This document shows positions 1 to 9,432 of a stretch of DNA of 64,000 nucleotides, in pieces. The position numbers and the translations under genes are program-made. Location: positions 1 through 64,000 of the forward strand of contig CACWHK010000018.1 in the NCBI GenBank assembly GCA_902760755.1. The letters are read 5' to 3'. The notes below the pieces were generated by a model. That model did not search any database. It saw only the letters and a list, made by a program, of their open reading frames with translations, and was not told the DNA's origin. Every line of letters begins with the position of its first letter. The stretch's first letter is position 1. Origin of the DNA: an uncultured Lachnospiraceae bacterium. GTDB lineage: Bacteria > Bacillota > Clostridia > Lachnospirales > Lachnospiraceae.

Positions 1-246
1 GCCAACAACGGTATCGGAAAGGCATACCTTACCGCAGGCGATAACAAGCAGGCCATGCATTACTTCGAGCTTGGCATGAACAAGAAATATTATTCCATCG
101 CATTTAAGCGATACAGAAACCAGCTGCTGGCGGATAACCTGACCTGGATCCTTTCCATCCTGATCGTCCTCATCGCAGGACTTGTGATCTGGAAGCGCTG
201 GAGAAACAAGAAGAAAGGGAAGAAAAGAGAGGAGGGATTGCTGTAG
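1..246 (+). CDS. C-terminal fragment of a TPR-like, membrane-anchored protein (partial)
   Basis: The reading frame is open from the first base, so only the last 81 residues are visible. The first part resembles a TPR-type helical hairpin (GDNKQAMHYFELGM), followed by one strong transmembrane segment near residues 50-67 (ILSILIVLIAGLVIWKRW) and a basic tail of Lys/Arg. This points to an extracytoplasmic repeat domain anchored at its C-terminus with a short positively charged cytoplasmic end. Its stop codon overlaps the start of the YIP1 gene by one base, so the two are translationally coupled. Proteins of this kind commonly precede YIP1/DUF5696/sugar-permease clusters in Lachnospiraceae, which is family knowledge. 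The N-terminal domain and exact function cannot be seen. Confidence 0.6.
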   Translation, partial: ANNGIGKAYLTAGDNKQAMHYFELGMNKKYYSIAFKRYRNQLLADNLTWILSILIVLIAGLVIWKRWRNKKKGKKREEGLL

Positions 247-878
247 TGGGAAAGCAATTATCGAAAGATAAATGGAAATACCTCTTTTACACCATCAGCC
301 ATCCCGGCGACGGCTTCTACGAGATCCGGCACAGGGAGCACGGCAGTGTGGTGATCGCCCTGATCCTTGTGGTGGTGTTCTCGGTGGTCTGGTCCATCAA
401 CCGAATCTCTGCCGGCTTTGTGGTCAACGAGATAGACCCGAGAAACGTAAACTCTCTGTCAGAGCTGGTTACGGTTCTTCTGTTCTTCTTCCTGATCTGT
501 GTCAGCAACTGGTCCATCACCTGCCTTATGGACGGCAAGGGACGACTGAAGGATATCATCATAGCCATCGGGTATTCCACCCTTCCGGCTACGGTCTGTG
601 TCCTGATCGGAACGCTGATCAGTCAGTTTGTATCAAAGGATGAGGCTGCATTTTACACAATGATCTGCGGGATCGGGATCGCCTATACACTGTTCCTGAT
701 GCTGGTGGGGATCATGACGGTCCACAGCTTTACACTGGGGAAGACCCTGATCACGCTGTTTTTGACGCTGGTCGCCATGCTGCTGATCATCTTCATCCTG
801 CTTCTCCTTGTGGATCTGATCAATCAGGTTTACAGCTTCCTGTTTAGTATCTATCAGGAGCTACTGTTCCGAGCTTAG
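246..878 (+). CDS. YIP1 family membrane protein
   Basis: This 210-residue protein has about five hydrophobic segments (around residues 35-50, 75-95, 105-125, 135-160 and 165-195), as in bacterial YIP1/DUF1282 proteins. The short N-terminal stretch with YTISHPGDGFYEIRH is typical of YIP1 proteins beside sugar ABC transporters. The start is GTG at 246, overlapping the preceding stop by one base. It lies 10 bases before the DUF5696 gene in the same operon. Its role is unknown; context suggests help in membrane assembly or function of the sugar uptake system. The membrane topology is clear, the function is inference. Confidence 0.7.
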   Translation: MGKQLSKDKWKYLFYTISHPGDGFYEIRHREHGSVVIALILVVVFSVVWSINRISAGFVVNEIDPRNVNSLSELVTVLLFFFLICVSNWSITCLMDGKGRLKDIIIAIGYSTLPATVCVLIGTLISQFVSKDEAAFYTMICGIGIAYTLFLMLVGIMTVHSFTLGKTLITLFLTLVAMLLIIFILLLLVDLINQVYSFLFSIYQELLFRA

Positions 879-888
879 GAGGCTCAAC

Positions 889-3540
889 ATGGCAAAGACA
901 AAAGAACAGAAAAAAGCGATGAAGGAGCTGAACCTGAAAAAGAAGAGGAGGAAGCTCAGCAAGTGGGTGATCTACGTCATCCTCGGAGTGATCCTGATCT
1001 TCGCAGGGTATATGACCTACTACCTGATCCGCTATAATTTCTACAATCATTATAAAGACTATCTTACGGATTACGAGATGCCGGCGGCCGGAGACTTCAA
1101 GGCACTTTCCGATGCTTCTCCCTCCGTGGAGGGCTACAGCCTCGCGGCAGAGACGGAGAGCCTGAAGCTGTACGTGCAGACGGATACCGGATGCTTCGCA
1201 GTCTACGACAAGCGAAACGGTGAGACCATCTACTCCAATCCTCCGGGTGCCGATGATGATAAGATCGTCAATCAGTCCAACCGGAACAACATGAAGAGTC
1301 AGCTGATCCTGGACTACTACAACACCCAGAGAATTGAGAACACCTTTGATTCCTTCAGTCAGGCCGTGGCATTTAAACAGCTTACGGCATCCGGCATCGA
1401 GAATGGTGTCCGGCTGACCTACACCTTCGGAGACACCACCGCATCCACCGGTATCGTTCCCATCTATATCCGGCAGGAAACCCTGGACCGGATCCTGGAG
1501 CAGCTGGAGGCAAACGGAAACAAGGACGGAGCCAAGTACACGAAGAAGAAGTTCATCAAGAGTGACCTTGGCGATGACATCCTGGTGATGCTGAGCAACA
1601 CCCAGAAGGGTGTGGCAGAGCTTCGCCGGCTGAACGAGTACTTCGAGAGCGTAGGCTGGACCAGAGAGGATTATGACCGCGAGATGGAAGTGGCCGAGGG
1701 CGAGGTGGAGCAGAACATCTCCTTCACCGTTCCTCTGGATATTACGATCAAAGATGATTATCTCGAAGCCACCGTCTACATGAAGGGCGTGGAAGAGAGC
1801 GGCGGCGGAGCCATTCACGACATCCAGATGCTGGACTTCTTCGGTGCGGCAGGAAAGGAGGAAGAGGGCTACATGCTCCTCCCCAACGGCTCCGGCTCGA
1901 TCGTGTATTTCAACAATGGCAAGAGTAAGCAGCAGTCCGGAAATGATTACTCCGAGTACATCTACGGTATCGACCCCATGGTTGCGGACTATACGGTCCG
2001 TGAGGTAACGGAGAACTCCAAGCTGGCACTCTTCGGAATCTTCCGTAAGAAGTCAGGCATCCTTGCAACCATCGAGTCCGGTGCGTCCCTTGCAAATGTA
2101 TCCGCAGGCGTGGCCGGAGATATCAACGAATACAACAACGTCTATACAACCTTTACGGTACGCGGAAATGATACGCTGGCCATGTTCGGTACCACCGGAA
2201 GCGAGGCCAACCTCCCCATCGTGGAGAAGAACTTCTACGACAGTCCGCTTACCATGCGCTACACCTTCCTGACCGAAGAGGATAACGGGTATGCAGGTGC
2301 GGCAAACTACTACCGGAAGCGTCTGATCAGCGAAGGAAAGCTTTCGGAAACAAAGAATGAAACCGGAGATATCAAGCTCTACTATGATGTGATCAGCGGT
2401 GTGGAGGAAACCAAGTATTTCCTCGGAACCCAGTACCGGGGCCTGAAGGCCATGACCACCTTTGAAGAAGCTGAGGATATGGCAAAGTCCCTGTCCGAGG
2501 CGGGCGTTACCAGTCAGGTCATGAACCTGCAGGGCTGGTCCGGCGGCGGGTACTACCACGACACCCTGGGCAAGATCAAGGTGCCCGGAAAGCTGGGGGG
2601 CAAGTCCGATCTGGAAGACCTTTCGGAGACACTGGAGAAAGTGAACGGTACCATGTATGTGGACTGTGCATTCCAGAAGGTGTCGGATGTAAGCAGCCGT
2701 TACTCCGCCTCCAATGAAAGCTCCCGGTATTACGGTACCGGTTATGTGGGCGAGTTCGGCGAGGTCAGCCCGGTGAGTCTCCGGCAGACCGCAAGCCTTG
2801 GCTATGACGAGAACATTTATTATCTGATCTCCCCGAAGTTCCTGGTGCGTTACACCGAGGGCTTCACGGAGAAGATCACGGATTATGAGATCGGCGGTAT
2901 CTCCCTTCGGGATCTCGGAAATGTGCTTCAGTCCGACAAGCGCCGGACAAATGTCATCACCCGGGAGCAGGCCCTTCAGATCGTGGAGGCACAGCTCGGG
3001 AAGATGAAGGATACCGGCAAGAAGATCATGGTGAATGACGGTAATGATTATTCCTTCGCCTACGCCGATGATATCCTGAACGCACCGCTGTCCGACAACG
3101 ACTACTACGTGATCGACGAGTCGGTTCCCTTCTATCAGATGCTGATCCATGGCTGTATCGATTACTCCGGCAGTGTGATCAACCTGGGGAATACAACAGA
3201 CACGAATGAGATCGTGCTTACCCTGATCGAGACAGGCGCATCCCCGCATTTCACCTTCACCAACGAGAATGCAACGGAGATGAAGCTGACGGGTCTCAAC
3301 AAGTATTACTCCACATCCTTCGATGTATGGAAGGATACGGCAGTCTCCATCTGGAAGGAGACAAATGAAGTACTAAGCAAAGTCAGCGGAGCAAAGCTGA
3401 CGGACTTCGTAAATGTAAAGAGCGGAGTATCCGTTTCAACCTACAGCAACGGGGTTAAGATTTATGTAAACCACACGGAGGAAAGTGTAAGTGTGGATGG
3501 CGTAACCGTAGGACCGAAGAGCTACACTATCGGAGGGTGA
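889..3540 (+). CDS. DUF5696-type membrane-anchored protein of a sugar-uptake operon
   Basis: This 883-residue protein starts with a very basic cytoplasmic leader (KKKRRKLSKW), then one transmembrane segment at about residues 26-46 and a large extracytoplasmic region. The size, the single N-terminal anchor and the position directly before two sugar ABC permeases match DUF5696 proteins of Firmicutes. The exterior part has long runs of aromatic-rich strands (for example NLQGWSGGGYYHD) that could be a TIM-barrel-like glycan-handling fold, but I see no certain catalytic pair. A ribosome site AGGAGG lies just upstream of the ATG, and one base separates its stop from the next start codon. A glycan-binding or glycan-processing role outside the cell is inferred from context. 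Confidence 0.65.
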   Translation: MAKTKEQKKAMKELNLKKKRRKLSKWVIYVILGVILIFAGYMTYYLIRYNFYNHYKDYLTDYEMPAAGDFKALSDASPSVEGYSLAAETESLKLYVQTDTGCFAVYDKRNGETIYSNPPGADDDKIVNQSNRNNMKSQLILDYYNTQRIENTFDSFSQAVAFKQLTASGIENGVRLTYTFGDTTASTGIVPIYIRQETLDRILEQLEANGNKDGAKYTKKKFIKSDLGDDILVMLSNTQKGVAELRRLNEYFESVGWTREDYDREMEVAEGEVEQNISFTVPLDITIKDDYLEATVYMKGVEESGGGAIHDIQMLDFFGAAGKEEEGYMLLPNGSGSIVYFNNGKSKQQSGNDYSEYIYGIDPMVADYTVREVTENSKLALFGIFRKKSGILATIESGASLANVSAGVAGDINEYNNVYTTFTVRGNDTLAMFGTTGSEANLPIVEKNFYDSPLTMRYTFLTEEDNGYAGAANYYRKRLISEGKLSETKNETGDIKLYYDVISGVEETKYFLGTQYRGLKAMTTFEEAEDMAKSLSEAGVTSQVMNLQGWSGGGYYHDTLGKIKVPGKLGGKSDLEDLSETLEKVNGTMYVDCAFQKVSDVSSRYSASNESSRYYGTGYVGEFGEVSPVSLRQTASLGYDENIYYLISPKFLVRYTEGFTEKITDYEIGGISLRDLGNVLQSDKRRTNVITREQALQIVEAQLGKMKDTGKKIMVNDGNDYSFAYADDILNAPLSDNDYYVIDESVPFYQMLIHGCIDYSGSVINLGNTTDTNEIVLTLIETGASPHFTFTNENATEMKLTGLNKYYSTSFDVWKDTAVSIWKETNEVLSKVSGAKLTDFVNVKSGVSVSTYSNGVKIYVNHTEESVSVDGVTVGPKSYTIGG

Positions 3541-3541
3541 C

Positions 3542-4465
3542 ATGGGAGAGAAGAAGAAAAAACAGAAGATGACTCTGGCCCGTAAGCGCTCCATGAAAGG
3601 CTTTCTGTTCATCGTTCCGTGGCTGATCGGATTCCTGGCATTTTATCTTCGGAGTCTGATCATGACGGTTCAGTTTTCCCTTTCGGATCTGACCGTCAAC
3701 AACGGTGGCGGTTACACTCTGGACTTCGTGGGACTGGACAACTTCCTGTTTGCATTCCGGGGACACGGAACCTTCAAGCAGATCCTTACGTCCTCCATCG
3801 GCGACATGCTGATCGATGTTCCGCTGATCACCTTCTTCAGTCTGATGATCGCCATGCTTCTGAACCGGAAGTTTAAGGGAAGAACCCTGATGCGTGCCAT
3901 CTTCTTTCTGCCGGTCATCCTGAACTCGGAAGCCATCCTGGCAGCCATGAAGGTCTCCGCCAGCATGATGGTAGGCGGTCTCTCCTCTGCAGGTGCGGAG
4001 GTTGCGGAAGCAGCCAGCTCCGGTGTGGGCGTTGAGTACTACGTGCAGATGTTCAGCTCTCTCGGACTTCCCATGGGACTGATCGAGTACGTGGTGGGAG
4101 CAGTCGGACGGATCAGTGATATCATCAATGCGTCCGGTGTCCAGATCATCATTTTCATCGCGGCACTTCAGTCCATCCCAAGCTCCATGTATGAGGTGGC
4201 GAAGATCGAGGGTGCAACGGCATATGAAACCTTCTGGAAGGTAACCTTCCCCATGGTGATGCCGCACATCATAACCGTCGTGGTCTACACGGTGGTGGAC
4301 AGCTTTGTAAACTCGGAGGTTGTAAACCTGGCGTACAATACGGCGTTCTCGGAAAAGAATTACGGACTAAGCTCCACGTTCTCATTGGTATCCACGCTGA
4401 TCACGTGCGCGATACTGGCCATAGTCGTCAGGTTCATACAAAAACGAACGTTCTACTATAACTAA
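3542..4465 (+). CDS. Carbohydrate ABC transporter permease (first subunit)
   Basis: This 307-residue integral membrane protein is of the MalF/LplB type. Hydrophobic segments near residues 22-45, 85-105, 120-135, 195-215 and 265-290 fit a six-helix permease. The EAA loop that docks the ATPase is visible as YEVAKIEGATAYETFWKV, with the conserved Gly, followed by FPMVMPHI. An insertion rich in Ala/Ser/Gly between the third and fourth helices (around residues 140-185) is unusual and probably extracytoplasmic. It pairs with the permease starting at 4503. No ATPase gene is seen nearby, so a shared MsiK-type ATPase elsewhere in the genome is likely. Confidence 0.88.
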   Translation: MGEKKKKQKMTLARKRSMKGFLFIVPWLIGFLAFYLRSLIMTVQFSLSDLTVNNGGGYTLDFVGLDNFLFAFRGHGTFKQILTSSIGDMLIDVPLITFFSLMIAMLLNRKFKGRTLMRAIFFLPVILNSEAILAAMKVSASMMVGGLSSAGAEVAEAASSGVGVEYYVQMFSSLGLPMGLIEYVVGAVGRISDIINASGVQIIIFIAALQSIPSSMYEVAKIEGATAYETFWKVTFPMVMPHIITVVVYTVVDSFVNSEVVNLAYNTAFSEKNYGLSSTFSLVSTLITCAILAIVVRFIQKRTFYYN

Positions 4466-4502
4466 CGCAGAGCGCTAAGCTCCGGAAGGAGGTGATACGG
4501 GT

Positions 4503-5603
4503 ATGGAAAAGGCTGCAGAAGAGATAAAAGCAGCAGACGAGAAAACAGATGAGATAGAGGAAGAAGTAGTGGACGAGACCGAAAAGAGTGAAGAACTGAA
4601 TAAGGAAACCATAAAGGAAGATGAGCTGGTTGCCGTGAATCCGAAAGGATTTCATCTGAAGAAGATGGACATCAATACGAAGAGCCGGATCACCGAAGGC
4701 TTTAAGGGCTTTTTCCTGGGCCTGTTCCGCTGGGTGGTACTGATCGGAGTTGCCTATGTGATCATAGGACCGGTTCTCGGTATCATCGCAAGATCCTTCT
4801 TCTCGGATGCAGACAATTATAATACCATGGTCTATATGATCCCGCAGAGTCCCACGATGGAGCGTTACGAGATCGCATGGAAGACGCTGAACTACACGCA
4901 GACTTCTCTCAGCACGATCCTGTACTCCGTATCGCTGATGCTGATCCAGGTATTCATGTGCTCCATGGTAGGCTACGGATTCGCACGGTATGACTTCCCG
5001 CTGAAGAAGATCCTCTTCGCATTTGTGGTTGTCATGATCGTCATTCCGACCCACACCATCATGCTTCCGCTGTATATGACATTTGCAAACTTTGATGTGT
5101 TCGGAATCCTGTCACTCATTATGGGGAACAGTCCAAACCTGCTGGGTACGGTCTGGCCCATGTACATCATGACCTTCCTGGCCTGCGGGCTACGATCGGG
5201 ACTTTACATCTACATCTTCTGCCAGTTCTTCCGGGGACTCCCGAAGGAGATCGAGGAAGCGGCGTATGTGGATGGCTGCGGTGTGTGGTACACCTACTTC
5301 CGTATCATGCTCCGGAATGCAACTCCGGCAGCCATCACGGTATCCATCTTCTCGCTGGTATGGCAGTACAATGACACCTTCTACGCGAAGCTTTTCAACA
5401 TCAGTGATTCGATCCTGCTGTCGAAGCGTGTCGCAACCCTGGCGGCCAACGTCGGAAATGTATACCGGATCTACGACCCGAACATCCTTCAGCTTTACAT
5501 GGACGCCGGAATCGTACTGGTCATGCTCCCGCTGGTGATCATCTACGTGATCCTGCAGAAGCAGTTCATCGAGGGTGTTGAGCGTAGCGGAATAGTCGGA
5601 TAA
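4503..5603 (+). CDS. Carbohydrate ABC transporter permease (second subunit)
   Basis: This 366-residue permease is of the MalG/YtcP type. The EAA motif is clear (EIEEAAYVDGCGVWYTYFRI). It begins with about 70 extra residues that are strongly acidic (runs of E, D and K), probably a cytoplasmic tail, before the first membrane helix near residue 78. The family usually has about 280-300 residues, so this tail explains the length. AGGAGG sits just upstream of the ATG. It ends the transporter pair, and a 264-base gap rich in hairpins follows before the lipoprotein genes, so expression of permeases and lipoproteins may be uncoupled there. Confidence 0.87.
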   Translation: MEKAAEEIKAADEKTDEIEEEVVDETEKSEELNKETIKEDELVAVNPKGFHLKKMDINTKSRITEGFKGFFLGLFRWVVLIGVAYVIIGPVLGIIARSFFSDADNYNTMVYMIPQSPTMERYEIAWKTLNYTQTSLSTILYSVSLMLIQVFMCSMVGYGFARYDFPLKKILFAFVVVMIVIPTHTIMLPLYMTFANFDVFGILSLIMGNSPNLLGTVWPMYIMTFLACGLRSGLYIYIFCQFFRGLPKEIEEAAYVDGCGVWYTYFRIMLRNATPAAITVSIFSLVWQYNDTFYAKLFNISDSILLSKRVATLAANVGNVYRIYDPNILQLYMDAGIVLVMLPLVIIYVILQKQFIEGVERSGIVG

Positions 5604-5851
5604 GAAACAATTCGCGTAATTATACACAGAAGCACACGATGCATGCTCGCATGCAATCGTGCGCGGATGGGTATAATCCCTGCGAAGCAGGGGCGCTGCG
5701 AACGCGGGGTGCATGAGCGCCGCAGGCGCGGAATACGCGCGAAGCGCGGATGGCACACCGCCGTGGGCAGCGCAGCGAATAAAATAGGAAACCCACCAAC
5801 GTTAATAAAATTGTGGAAACAATCTTTATTAATAAACAAAGAATCACTTTA
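5604..5851. other. Structured intergenic region with several hairpins
   Basis: No gene is seen here. The sequence is a run of inverted repeats: GCATGC around a short TC loop inside longer arms (GCACACGAT and ATCGTGC), CCCTGC-GAA-GCAGGG, GCGCC-GCA-GGCGC, and GCGC-GAA-GCGC. An outer pair ATTATAC and GTATAAT encloses the first arm. Several loops are GAA or GCA, as in the other structured repeats of this window. It begins directly after the permease stop codon. It may moderate read-through between permease and lipoprotein genes. Confidence 0.5.
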
Positions 5852-5867
5852 AGAGGAGGAATGAGAA

Positions 5868-7772
5868 GTGAAGAAGAAGCAACTTGCAACTATCGTTCTG
5901 GCATCCGCCATGATGGTGTCTTCCCTTGCTGCATGCGGCAACTCTTCCGATGGCACAACAGCGTCATCCGGTGGAGAAGCAACCACGGCTGCACCTGCAT
6001 CCACCGAAGCAGCAACCGAGACCCCGGATACCACAGCACCGGAGCCGGAGGCAGAGGTTACTCCGAGCGTTGACTTCGAGGATGGAAAGTTCGCATTTGC
6101 GGCAGTCAACACAAGTGTCGGCGGCGCAGATCCGTCCGTACTTTCCGTAGGAGATTTCAAGGGAACCAAGGGACTGAAGGTTGAGAACACAGCCGGCGGA
6201 AATATGTTCGTCGGAATCAATGTGTCAGCACTGCTTGGCGACAAGGTGGCTGACCTGGCTGAGATCCGCATGGATCTCGGTACGGAAAATGCAGATAAGT
6301 TTGCTGCATCCAGTGGTACTCTGTACTGCTACGTAGGCGATGACAATCATGAGTTCAAGGCAGGCAACTGGTCGGTATACCTTGATACCCAGAACCCGAA
6401 GACAGCAAAGTTTGACGTAAAGGACGCAGGCTTTGTAGCAGGAAAGGATAACTATATCGTTCTTTCCAAGGAGACAGATAACTCCAAGACCACTCCGTCG
6501 AATCTGTGGATTACCAGCATGGCATTCCTGGACAAGGACGGAAATACCATTACTGCAGATACCTCCGCAGAGTTTGGTACACCGGCAGGCTTCTCTGCAG
6601 CAAGTGATACCGCACACCTCTTCGGTCTTACACATGCAGTGGCATGGGACGGCTTCGCAGTAAAGGGTGATGCATGGGCACAGAACGGTGTTGCAATGAC
6701 AGATGCTGTCAAGGCTGCACTGGTACCGGGATCCGTGATCGAGATCAAGTACAAGGCTGAGACAGGCCATATGTGGGTAGTAATGAATGAGGCAGAGGTT
6801 GGCTGGAGCCGCGTAGGCGTTGGCGACTGGGATGGTTCCGGACAGCAGTATGCTTATATCAACAACGCACAGGATACCTGCCAGATCACTTACGAGCAGA
6901 TCGCAGCAGTCTGCGGTGATGATATCGCTAAGTGGGGCTCCATGATCCAGTGTGAGTCCGACGGTGCATGGGAAGTTATGTCCGTACGTGTTGGTATGAA
7001 GGAAGATATGCCGGCTCTGACACACGCAGTTGTCTGGGAAGGCTATACAGCAAAGGCGGATGCATGGGCACAGGCAGGCGTTGCCATGACAGATGCTGTC
7101 AAGGCAGCACTGGTACCGGGCTCCATGATCGAGGTAAGCTACAAGTCCGAATCCGGAAATATGTGGCTGGTAATGAACGAAGCAGAAGTTGGCTGGACAC
7201 GTGTAGGTGTCGGTGATGCCGATGGTTCCGGACAGGGCTACATCGTAGCAACCGGAAGCAAGGCATATATCCCGTATGAGATGATCGCACAGTACTGCGG
7301 TGATGATATCACCAAGTGGGGATCCATGATCCAGTGCGAGTCCGACTCCGCATGGGAAGTATATGGCGTACGTGTAGGTACTGCAGCAGCATTTAAGGCA
7401 ACCAACAGCAATATCGATATTGGTGCACAGACTAAGGCAGATGCATGGGCACAGGATGGCCCGACTCTGACAGAAGAGATGATCGCAGCTCTCGTTCCGG
7501 GTTCCGTAATCGATGTTGAGTACTCCTCCGACAGTGGCGAGCTTTGGATCGTTATGCCGGATGCAGAGGTTGGCTGGAGCCGTGTAGGCGTTGGTGATTT
7601 CGATGGTTCCGGTGTGACCTACGGTCTCTTTGACGGAAACCACTGCCAGATCTCCTACGAGCTGATCGCGCAGGTTTGCGGCGATGATGTATCCAAGTGG
7701 GGAACAAGAGTCCAGTTCGAGGCTTCTTCTCCGTGGAAGGTAACCGGCGCAAGCATCGGTAACACAAAGTAA
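5868..7772 (+). CDS. Lipoprotein with three tandem CBM-like modules
   Basis: This 634-residue secreted lipoprotein starts at GTG, with AGAGGAGGA 7 bases upstream. The signal peptide ends in the lipobox LAAC, with the lipidated Cys at residue 23, followed by a Ser/Thr/Ala/Pro/Glu linker. A first domain spans about residues 63-235. Three copies of a module of about 120 residues follow, near 255-375, 385-505 and 510-634. Each contains DAWAQ, LVPGS, a VGWSRVGVGD-type motif, DGSG, CGDD-KWG and a final W-V segment. Trp-rich beta modules in a sugar-transport operon suggest carbohydrate binding at the cell surface. I cannot assign a CBM family. Confidence 0.75.
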   Translation: MKKKQLATIVLASAMMVSSLAACGNSSDGTTASSGGEATTAAPASTEAATETPDTTAPEPEAEVTPSVDFEDGKFAFAAVNTSVGGADPSVLSVGDFKGTKGLKVENTAGGNMFVGINVSALLGDKVADLAEIRMDLGTENADKFAASSGTLYCYVGDDNHEFKAGNWSVYLDTQNPKTAKFDVKDAGFVAGKDNYIVLSKETDNSKTTPSNLWITSMAFLDKDGNTITADTSAEFGTPAGFSAASDTAHLFGLTHAVAWDGFAVKGDAWAQNGVAMTDAVKAALVPGSVIEIKYKAETGHMWVVMNEAEVGWSRVGVGDWDGSGQQYAYINNAQDTCQITYEQIAAVCGDDIAKWGSMIQCESDGAWEVMSVRVGMKEDMPALTHAVVWEGYTAKADAWAQAGVAMTDAVKAALVPGSMIEVSYKSESGNMWLVMNEAEVGWTRVGVGDADGSGQGYIVATGSKAYIPYEMIAQYCGDDITKWGSMIQCESDSAWEVYGVRVGTAAAFKATNSNIDIGAQTKADAWAQDGPTLTEEMIAALVPGSVIDVEYSSDSGELWIVMPDAEVGWSRVGVGDFDGSGVTYGLFDGNHCQISYELIAQVCGDDVSKWGTRVQFEASSPWKVTGASIGNTK

Positions 7773-7793
7773 CAGGCGAAGGAATGAAATAAC

Positions 7794-7820
7794 CCGTGCG
7801 GGGACGGGATCCCCGCACGG
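7794..7820 (+). other. Perfect intercistronic hairpin between two lipoprotein genes
   Basis: An 11-base-pair perfect stem (CCGTGCGGGGA with TCCCCGCACGG) encloses a five-base loop. There is no T-run after it; an AGGAGG ribosome site for the next gene follows within 12 bases. It is therefore more likely an mRNA stabiliser or processing site than a terminator, a common device for raising solute-binding-protein levels. That role is inference. Confidence 0.6.
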
Positions 7821-7846
7821 AACATCATAAGGAGGATGAAAACATA

Positions 7847-9283
7847 ATGAAGAAGTTTAAGAAACTTACAGCCTTTGCACTGACCGCCGCTATGGCATTC
7901 AGTATGGCAGCCTGCGGTTCCGATTCCGGATCCACATCCGACGGAACAACCGCTGCAGGCGGAAATGATACATCTGCAAATACCGAGGCATCTACCAGTG
8001 GTTCCGAGAGCAAGCTTCCGAAGCATGAGGGCTCTGAGCCGAGAACCATCCGCATCGGTACCTGGTACGACATTTACTATGACAGCACAAATACAGACAT
8101 CCATGATGATCCGTCCGTATCCGATGAGGAGCTGGCACAGATGATGTTCGACAACCTGAAGCGCGTAGAAGAGAAGTACAATGTACGGATCGAGTACGTG
8201 AACCTGACCTATGACGGAATTCAGGAGTCCATCAATACCTCCGTTCTGGCAGGTAAGCCGGACTGCGATATCTATCTGACCGAGCCTGCATTCGGTATCC
8301 CGGCAGTTGCTAACGGATATGCAACGGACCTTTCCAAGGTGCTTCCGGCAGATGCGGATATCCTGACAAATCAGAATTATCTGACCACCATCAACATCAA
8401 CGGTTTTGACGGAACTTATTTCATGCTGCCGGTAGGCGGTGAGTCCATCCCCGGTTCTTCCTACGTACTGTCCTTCAACAAGAAGATGCTGGACGACGCA
8501 GGTCTTGAGAATCCGAACGCACTCTATGAGAGAGGCGAGTGGACATGGGATAAGTGGAGAGAGTACCTGATGAAGCTGACCAAGGATTCCGACGGTGACG
8601 GCGTAACGGATGTATACGGTTTCGGTTCCCGTTATGACTGGCTGTTCGAGTACCTCAACATGAGCAATGGTACCGCAGTTGCTTCCAACCAGACAGAGAA
8701 CCTGTCCAGCAAGGAAGTCGGCGAGACACTTGATTTCATCTACAACATGTACAATGTAGATCACGTAGCAAGACCGTGGAACGAGGAAGACTGGAACGAC
8801 AACCAGAACTCCTACATCAACGGCGAAGTAGCATGCTGGTTCAGCCAGGCATGGATCGTTGACTCCAACAAGGATGCTGATGCAGGTCTTGAAGAGATCT
8901 GGGTTCCGATGCCCATCGGACCGTCCGGAAACAAGGAGACAAATGCACGTAAGAACGCAGCTTCCGGTGCAGCTTACTTCATCCCGCAGGGTGTTGAAGA
9001 TCCGTATCTGGTATACATGGTATTCCAGGAGTACAAGGATTACTACGGAGAGGACTTCGAGCAGAGAGATTACGTAAATGACTGGTGGCACAACAACGCG
9101 CTGACCGAGGATAACTACAACGTAATGTACTACTGCGGTGAGAAGACCGGTATCGACCTCTGGAACGCTATGGGCGTTGACTATCAGTTCCCGCTTCTTC
9201 TGAAGGGTGAGCAGACAGCAGCTCAGTTCCAGGAGACCAATAAGCAGCTCGTGCAAACGGCGCTAGACAATATGTTTAAATAG
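7847..9283 (+). CDS. Extracellular sugar-binding lipoprotein of the ABC transporter
   Basis: This 478-residue family 1 solute-binding protein has signal peptide MKKFKKLTAFALTAAMAF, then the lipobox SMAAC with Cys at residue 23 and a Ser/Thr/Gly linker. Features typical of the family include the acidic EEYNV-type segment near residue 100, the GKPDCDIYLTE strand, a WTWDKWREYLMKL helix and many surface Trp/Tyr residues for sugar stacking. The ATG at 7847 is chosen because AAGGAGG lies 10 bases upstream and the signal peptide starts there. It most likely delivers oligosaccharides to the permeases at 3542 and 4503. The substrate is inferred as mannan-type oligosaccharide from the downstream enzymes. 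Confidence 0.88.
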   Translation: MKKFKKLTAFALTAAMAFSMAACGSDSGSTSDGTTAAGGNDTSANTEASTSGSESKLPKHEGSEPRTIRIGTWYDIYYDSTNTDIHDDPSVSDEELAQMMFDNLKRVEEKYNVRIEYVNLTYDGIQESINTSVLAGKPDCDIYLTEPAFGIPAVANGYATDLSKVLPADADILTNQNYLTTININGFDGTYFMLPVGGESIPGSSYVLSFNKKMLDDAGLENPNALYERGEWTWDKWREYLMKLTKDSDGDGVTDVYGFGSRYDWLFEYLNMSNGTAVASNQTENLSSKEVGETLDFIYNMYNVDHVARPWNEEDWNDNQNSYINGEVACWFSQAWIVDSNKDADAGLEEIWVPMPIGPSGNKETNARKNAASGAAYFIPQGVEDPYLVYMVFQEYKDYYGEDFEQRDYVNDWWHNNALTEDNYNVMYYCGEKTGIDLWNAMGVDYQFPLLLKGEQTAAQFQETNKQLVQTALDNMFK

Positions 9284-9422
9284 ACGCGTAAAAATGAGCC
9301 ATGCAGGACTGCGAGACATGCTTTGTGTGAGCTTGCTCACAAACAAAGCGATGTCGAAGCAGGACTATACGGCGAATGCCGTGACTCGACGGATGCGTAG
9401 CATCCGGAGAGGTGGCATGGCT
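9284..9422 (+). ncRNA. Structured intergenic RNA-like element, copy A1
   Basis: The element starts directly after the stop codon with ACGCGTA. The closing stem is AGCCATGC (9297-9304) with GCATGGCT (9415-9422). Inside are a long arm (GACAT...CTTTG...GTGAGC with GCTCAC...CAAAG...ATGTC), the hairpin ACGGC-GAAT-GCCGT (9369-9382), and GGATGC-GTA-GCATCC (9391-9405). A second copy at 48391-48527 has the same layout with different paired bases, so pairing is conserved rather than sequence. It could be a transcribed RNA or a REP-like mobile repeat. Confidence 0.65.
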
Positions 9423-9432
9423 GGAATGCGAA

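Noticed and set aside
7794-7820. Rho-independent terminator between the two lipoprotein genes
   Set aside because: No T-run follows the stem; the next ribosome site begins almost at once.
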